Assembly: GCA_002329395.1 (NCBI GenBank)
Contig: DCTQ01000030.1
Coordinates: 1 to 16,567, forward strand
Source of the DNA: Candidatus Avelusimicrobium alvi
GTDB taxonomy: Bacteria > Elusimicrobiota > Elusimicrobia > Elusimicrobiales > Elusimicrobiaceae
Direction: 5' to 3'
Length of the DNA stretch: 16,567 nucleotides
The notes under the pieces were generated by a model, which was not told where the DNA came from, did not search any database, and was given only the letters and a program-made list of their open reading frames with translations. Shown in pieces: positions 12,985 to 16,567 of this stretch; position 1 is the stretch's first letter, and each line of letters begins with the position of its first letter. Made by a program: the position numbers and the translations under genes.

Positions 12985-14817
12985 ATGAAAAAATTCCCCG
13001 CCTTTTTATGCTTCCTTTTTCTGGGTGCGGCGCTGTTTATTTGGCCGGCCGTCTCCTCGGCGGCTTCCGCACGGGAGGCGATTGAACGCTTTGACGCGTT
13101 TGCCGCGGTGTCGGCCGATTCTTCCGTACAGGTAACGGAGCGCATTGTGGTGCGTTCGGCGGCGGATAAAATCCGGCGGGGCATTTTCCGCGTACTGCCC
13201 GATAAAGGCCTGTCTGGTTACGAGATTCTTTCCGTGCGCCGCGCCGGCCGGCCGGAACCGTATACGGTAAAATCTTCCCGCGCCGGGCGGACGCTGTATA
13301 TCGGCGATAAAAACGCGGCCCTGCCGCCGGGGCAGCATATTTACGAAATTTCTTACCGCGTGCAGGGCGCGGTGCGCTTTCAAAAAGATTTTGACGAGTT
13401 TTACTGGAACGTAACCGGAAACGAGTGGCAGTTCCCTATCCGGTCCGCTTCTTTGCGGCTGACGCTTCCGGACGGAGCGCAAATCGTTCCGGGCGGCGTG
13501 TCGCTCTACACCGGCTATGCGGGGGATAGCGGCCCCGCGGCGGCGCGTGCGTCGGGGGATTCTTTCTTTTTTACCACCCATCCGCTGGCCGCCGGAGAGG
13601 GATTTACCGTTTCCGCCGCGTGGAATAAAGGCGTTGTAAAAGAACCCTCCGCCGCCCAAAAAATAACTTCCGGCCTGGCGGGGTATGGGCGGGAAATCGG
13701 CTGGTTTTCGCTGGCGTGGGTGTTGCTGCTCGTGTATTATGCGTGCGCGTGGTATTGGGCGGGGAAGGACCCGAAGGCCTGCGTGCTCCGGCAGTTTGAG
13801 CCGCCGTCCGGCCTGTCGCCCGCTCAGGTGCGTTATGTGCGCCAGATGAAGTTTGACTCCCAAATGCTTTCCGTTATTATTATGTCGCTGGTACAGAAGG
13901 GCTGTATAAGCGTAACCAAAAATGATTCGGGAACATTCACGCTGACGCGTACGGAGTTGCAGACGCCCGTCTTACTTTCAAGCGAAGAGCAGGCTTTGGT
14001 AAACGTATTATTTGAATCCCGCACGCAGCTGCCCGTGAACAACCGTTATAACACTGTTTTTCAGGCCGCGGGGGCTTCCGTGCGCCGCGCGCTGAAAAAG
14101 TGGGAAGGCGGGCGGCTTTTTGCCCGGAACGTCTGGTATAACGCGCCGACGTTTTTGTTTGCGGCCGCGCTCATCGGCGCGCTGGGGGCGAAGGCGGACT
14201 GGCCGTCGCGCTTTACGGCGGTGTATACTGCCGCTTTTATGGCTTTTTGGCTGTACGGTATGCTGGGCGGAATTTTAAAAAGGTTTTGGCCGCGCGTGGT
14301 GAGCATTGGCCGGTATGCGCTTTTGGTGTTGGCGGTGCTCTTGTTTATGCTTTTGGGCGCGGCGCAGACCGTGTTGGTATGGGTTGCTCTTACGCCGGGC
14401 ATTGTGTTTTATTATCTGGTGCGGGCGTATACCCCGCTGGGGCGGCGGCATATGGACGGAATTGAAGGATTTTTACAGTATTTGGAAGTAGCCGAAAAAT
14501 ACCGCGTGTTCGCGTCCGACCCGACGGACGCCGCCCGGGTGTATTGCGATTATCTGCCCTATGCCGCCGCGTTGGACGTACAAAACAAGTGGCAGCGTAC
14601 GCTTCAGGCCGAGCTGGGCTGGTCCGCCGCTGAACGTGTGGCCCAGTCCCGCGGCTTCGGTTTTGTGTCGGGCGGTAAATTTACCGTTTTTTCAAATGCG
14701 CTTTGCGCGGCGGCCCATTCTCCCCCATCCTCTTCCTCCGGGCGTTCTTCTTCCGGATTTGGCGGAGGGGGGTGTTCCGGCGGAGGGAGGGGCGGCGGTG
14801 GCGGCGGCGGATGGTAG
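12985..14817 (+). CDS. DUF2207 domain membrane protein with Gly-rich C-terminus
   Basis: This 610-residue protein has a Sec signal (residues about 3-27, ending SSAASA) and an extracytoplasmic beta-rich N-terminal domain (about 30-215). That domain contains the family-type DSSVQVTERIVV and RRGIFRVLP segments, and an EFYWNVTGNEWQFPI motif. Transmembrane segments follow near 237-258, 385-431 (probably two) and 444-482. The part between them is a cytoplasmic winged-helix-like stretch in this family. The end (about 585-610) is Ser- then Gly-rich, with GGGGCSGGG and a terminal run of Gly plus Trp, as is common in DUF2207 proteins. The function of the family is unknown. No ribosome binding site is evident. 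The stop codon and last Trp codon lie inside the first unit of the 110-bp repeat array, so insertion of that repeat may have set the present C-terminus. Confidence 0.88.
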   Translation: MKKFPAFLCFLFLGAALFIWPAVSSAASAREAIERFDAFAAVSADSSVQVTERIVVRSAADKIRRGIFRVLPDKGLSGYEILSVRRAGRPEPYTVKSSRAGRTLYIGDKNAALPPGQHIYEISYRVQGAVRFQKDFDEFYWNVTGNEWQFPIRSASLRLTLPDGAQIVPGGVSLYTGYAGDSGPAAARASGDSFFFTTHPLAAGEGFTVSAAWNKGVVKEPSAAQKITSGLAGYGREIGWFSLAWVLLLVYYACAWYWAGKDPKACVLRQFEPPSGLSPAQVRYVRQMKFDSQMLSVIIMSLVQKGCISVTKNDSGTFTLTRTELQTPVLLSSEEQALVNVLFESRTQLPVNNRYNTVFQAAGASVRRALKKWEGGRLFARNVWYNAPTFLFAAALIGALGAKADWPSRFTAVYTAAFMAFWLYGMLGGILKRFWPRVVSIGRYALLVLAVLLFMLLGAAQTVLVWVALTPGIVFYYLVRAYTPLGRRHMDGIEGFLQYLEVAEKYRVFASDPTDAARVYCDYLPYAAALDVQNKWQRTLQAELGWSAAERVAQSRGFGFVSGGKFTVFSNALCAAAHSPPSSSSGRSSSGFGGGGCSGGGRGGGGGGGW

Positions 14818-14922
14818 CCGCTTGTATTTTGAACACATTTCCGCGTTACGCCGGAGCTCGCATATGTCTAAATATGCGTCGCTCCGCCGCGCCTGGAACT
14901 GTATTTCAAAATCCTGCGCGGG
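14813..14922. repeat. 110-bp palindromic repeat, unit A
   Basis: This starts GGTAGCCGCTTGTATTT, ends CCTGCGCGGG, and folds into a long hairpin: ATTTTGAA (14826-14833) with TTCAAAAT (14905-14912), CGGAGC (14852-14857) with GCTCCG (14881-14886), and CATAT (14861-14865) with ATATG (14872-14876). It overlaps the stop codon of the DUF2207 gene and can fold on either strand. Confidence 0.85.
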
Positions 14923-15032
14923 GGTAGCCGCTTGTATTTCGGCGTTATTTCGTTGTTGCGGCAAAACTCGCATAGGCTGTACTATGTTTCGTTTTGCCGC
15001 GCCTAGAACTACCGGCCGAAATCCTGTGCGGG
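14923..15032. repeat. 110-bp palindromic repeat, unit B
   Basis: Same length, ends and layout as unit A, with changed stems: ATTTCGGC (14936-14943) with GCCGAAAT (15015-15022), GCGGCAAAAC (14958-14967) with GTTTTGCCGC (14991-15000), and CATAG (14971-14975) with CTATG (14982-14986). The changes relative to A fall in paired positions and preserve pairing. The stretch 14818-15130 contains no gene I can support. Confidence 0.85.
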
Positions 15033-15076
15033 GGTGGCCGCTTGTATTTTGAACACATTTCCGCGTTGCGCCGGAG
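15033..15076. repeat. 110-bp repeat, partial unit C (left arm only)
   Basis: These 44 nt match the left arm of unit A with two differences (GGTGG, GTTGCG) and then lose similarity. The right arm is absent, so this copy cannot form the hairpin by itself. From 15077 to the gene at 15131 only AT-rich sequence is seen. Confidence 0.8.
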
Positions 15077-15130
15077 TTTTGCGCACAGCGTTATTTTTTG
15101 CTACATTTCATATTATCGTAAGGAGACTCT

Positions 15131-15658
15131 ATGGCAAAAATTAAATTTGGTGAACACGGACATTTAGAGCTGGAAATCACGCCGCTGACCATTTGGTCCA
15201 ACCCCGGCAGTGAAGGCGAATTTATGGAGTACCAAATCGGCTTATACTGCGAAGGGGAAAGCGTTTTCTCTTCCGTGTTTGCCGAACGGCTGGTGGCCGT
15301 GAAGGACGAAGAGGCTATTTATATCTCGGATTTTATTGCCGAAACGCTGGCCGAACGTAAAGAAAATAACTGGACGATGCTGGAGCCAAAAGTCTCTTTG
15401 TATATGCGCCCGGTGCCGCCGCCGGCGGGGTGCTGTTCGTCCTATAACCGGCCGGATAATTTCCTGCTGCAAATTACGCTGGAGCAAAACATTTTTGCCG
15501 GAGAGGATAAAGTGTTCGGCCCGTATTCCAACACCGGGCTGAACATCAACTTTGAGGCCGCCGGAAAAGACTGGGCGCAGTTTGCGCAGGACATCCGCGC
15601 CGAAGAAGAAGATTTTGACGAAGAGGAAGAACCCGCTCCGGATCCGTACAGAAGTTAA
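15131..15658 (+). CDS. acidic cytoplasmic protein, unknown
   Basis: This encodes 175 residues with no signal peptide or membrane segment. I do not recognise it with confidence. It has an alternating beta pattern (HLELEITPLTIW, EYQIGLYCEGESVFSSVFAERL), a YISDFIAETLAE helix, a CC pair in PPAGCCSSYNRP, and a FLLQITLEQNIFAG strand. It closes with NINFEAAGKDWAQFAQDIRAEEEDF and a strongly acidic tail. The strand-rich core ending in a short helix with a DWxxFxxxI-type segment is reminiscent of small WapI-like proteins, but that is a weak impression. AAGGAG lies 7 nt before the ATG. It stands alone between the repeat array and a bidirectional terminator. Confidence 0.8.
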   Translation: MAKIKFGEHGHLELEITPLTIWSNPGSEGEFMEYQIGLYCEGESVFSSVFAERLVAVKDEEAIYISDFIAETLAERKENNWTMLEPKVSLYMRPVPPPAGCCSSYNRPDNFLLQITLEQNIFAGEDKVFGPYSNTGLNINFEAAGKDWAQFAQDIRAEEEDFDEEEEPAPDPYRS

Positions 15659-15673
15659 TTTTATGGGACCTGT

Positions 15674-15703
15674 AAAAAGCCCCGCTTTTAGGCGGGGCTT
15701 TTT
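15674..15703. terminator. bidirectional intrinsic terminator
   Basis: A 12-bp perfect stem, AAAAAGCCCCGC (15674-15685) with GCGGGGCTTTTT (15692-15703), and a 6-nt loop provides T tracts on both strands. It serves the convergent genes 15131 (plus) and 15707 (minus). Confidence 0.88.
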
Positions 15704-15706
15704 GCG

Positions 15707-16510
15707 TTACAGCGAGAGGGTTTCCAAATCGTCCGGCACAAATACCGGGCCGGAGAATTCCGTTTTCGCTTCGGCGGTATACAGCCGTTTGCGTTCGGGC
15801 AGGTTATTATCCTGCGTGTGATACAGCACCAGGTTTTTGGCGTGCAGTTCCCGCGCCGTGCGCGCCGCATCCAATGCGGTGCTGTGGTGTTTTTCGTAAG
15901 GTTTAAATTGTTCGCGCTCGGAGTAGAGGCAAAACGCTTCGGACAGCAGCCAGTCCGCCTCTTGCGCGTAACGCTTACAAGCCGGATTGTACGGTTCGTC
16001 CCCCAGGCAGACCAATGTTTGTCCGTCCGGCAGAACGGCGCGGTAGCCGAATTGTTTGGTTTTGGAAGATAAAATATCAAATGCGGTGCAGGTAAAACCC
16101 GCCGCCTGAAATTGGTCCCCGTCCTGCAGGCGGACGAAATGAATCCCGCGGTCCAGCACCGCCTGGAGTTTGGCGGTTAAAGTCATTTGGCAGAATGCGC
16201 GGAGTTTTTGTTCGCATTCGTCGTGGCAGAAGATGGTGAGCCCGGGGTATTTCCCGCGCGTAAAAAGCGACGCCGCCAGCCGGATAATCCAGATGACGCC
16301 CAAAATATGGTCCGTATGCCCGTGGGCGAGGAACAGGTGGCGGATGGCCGGCACCGGGATAGCGGCCTTTTCCAGCTGGGTGAGAATGCCGTTGCCGCCG
16401 CCTGCGTCGGTTAAAAAATACTCCGCGCCGTTTTGCAGGGCGAAACAGGTGTTGTAGCATCTGGTAACGAGCGCGTTGCCCGTACCGAGCAGAATGAGTT
16501 TAGAAGACAT
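15707..16510 (-). CDS. MBL-fold metallo-hydrolase, RNase Z-like
   Basis: At 267 residues this is a complete metallo-beta-lactamase fold. LLGTGNA (7-13) opens it, the metal motif HGHTDH is at 63-68, Asp171 in CLGDEP bridges the metals, a KHHSTALDAA segment (207-216) follows, and His231 in LYHTQDN is the last ligand. The layout resembles RNase Z/arylsulfatase-type MBL proteins, but no tRNase Z exosite arm is obvious and the substrate is unknown. The third metal-binding His, expected between the HxHxDH motif and Asp171, is not obvious: the FDILSSKTKQFGY segment (144-156) has Leu-Ser there. The ATG at 16510 has a weak ribosome binding site; the upstream 57 bases to the window edge hold nothing I can assign. 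Confidence 0.85.
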   Translation of the reverse strand: MSSKLILLGTGNALVTRCYNTCFALQNGAEYFLTDAGGGNGILTQLEKAAIPVPAIRHLFLAHGHTDHILGVIWIIRLAASLFTRGKYPGLTIFCHDECEQKLRAFCQMTLTAKLQAVLDRGIHFVRLQDGDQFQAAGFTCTAFDILSSKTKQFGYRAVLPDGQTLVCLGDEPYNPACKRYAQEADWLLSEAFCLYSEREQFKPYEKHHSTALDAARTARELHAKNLVLYHTQDNNLPERKRLYTAEAKTEFSGPVFVPDDLETLSL

Positions 16511-16567
16511 ATTTTGTAGTTTATGAAAGCCCGCGCGGTTTTAAATTTCTACGGAGAGGGAGGGATT

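Noticed and set aside
14561..15052. Open frame of 163 codons crossing the repeat array
   Set aside because: It overlaps the DUF2207 gene in another frame and then runs through palindromic repeats; there is no ribosome binding site and no recognisable protein.
14813..15076. Integron attC array
   Set aside because: The palindromes have constant ends and variable stems, but no RYYYAAC/GTTRRRY core pairs are found, the units are directly adjacent with no cassette genes between them, and no integrase is present.
14813..15076. CRISPR array
   Set aside because: The units abut with no unique spacers, are too long, and vary inside; no cas gene is nearby.

Overview
The window looks like a chromosomal stretch from a member of the Elusimicrobiota (Elusimicrobium-like, probably gut-associated). 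This rests on several paralogous type IV pilin-like genes sharing a core of the type FTLIELLVVVLIIGILAAMA followed by an ERSRTAEAD...RYK..TGNYT..W.ALD segment, which I associate with Elusimicrobium, and on the generally GC-rich, short-intergenic layout. The taxon is an inference from protein style; no rRNA is present. I found no phage, IS transposase, integrase or CRISPR array.

Left part (1-5550): five pilin or pilin-like genes (105, 2904, 3521, 4209, 4950) interrupted by a ClC-type anion transporter (minus strand) and a MarC-family membrane protein. The 4209/4950 pair is a recent tandem duplication. The two copies share the same promoter architecture (TTGATT-17-TAAACT with extended -10), a small hairpin at the predicted 5' end of the mRNA, an identical strong ribosome binding site, near-identical ends and a diverged centre. 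The gene at 3521 is pilin-derived but has lost the prepilin peptidase site. Most pilin genes are bounded by intrinsic terminators, so they appear to be independently expressed.

Middle (5550-9190): a REP-like palindrome pair; an AT-richer minus-strand gene for a secreted protein with an AHH/HNH-like histidine motif; a minus-strand Slp-like lipoprotein with a long Ala/Pro/Glu/Thr-rich tail; a cytoplasmic MsrB-MsrA fusion whose promoter lies in a long inverted repeat; an apparently non-coding stretch with a diverged 45-nt direct repeat; and a tRNA-Lys/tRNA-Glu operon on the minus strand with two good tandem promoters and a terminator.

Right part (9190-16567): a ridA-malQ-nucleotidyltransferase operon (plus), an anchored or secreted Ala/Lys-rich protein (minus), a DUF2207 membrane protein with a Gly-rich tail (plus), a striking array of 110-bp palindromic repeats, an unknown acidic cytoplasmic protein, and an MBL-fold hydrolase (minus) convergent to it.

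The most unusual signal is the 14813-15076 array. Two exact-length 110-bp units share their outer sequence but differ in their stems by paired, compensating changes (at least seven base pairs), followed by a half unit. This suggests selection on a folded hairpin rather than on sequence. Other points to check are the 12-T tract in the likely promoter spacer of the first pilin gene, the cassette-like pilin pair, the degenerate pilin, and the AHH-like secreted protein.
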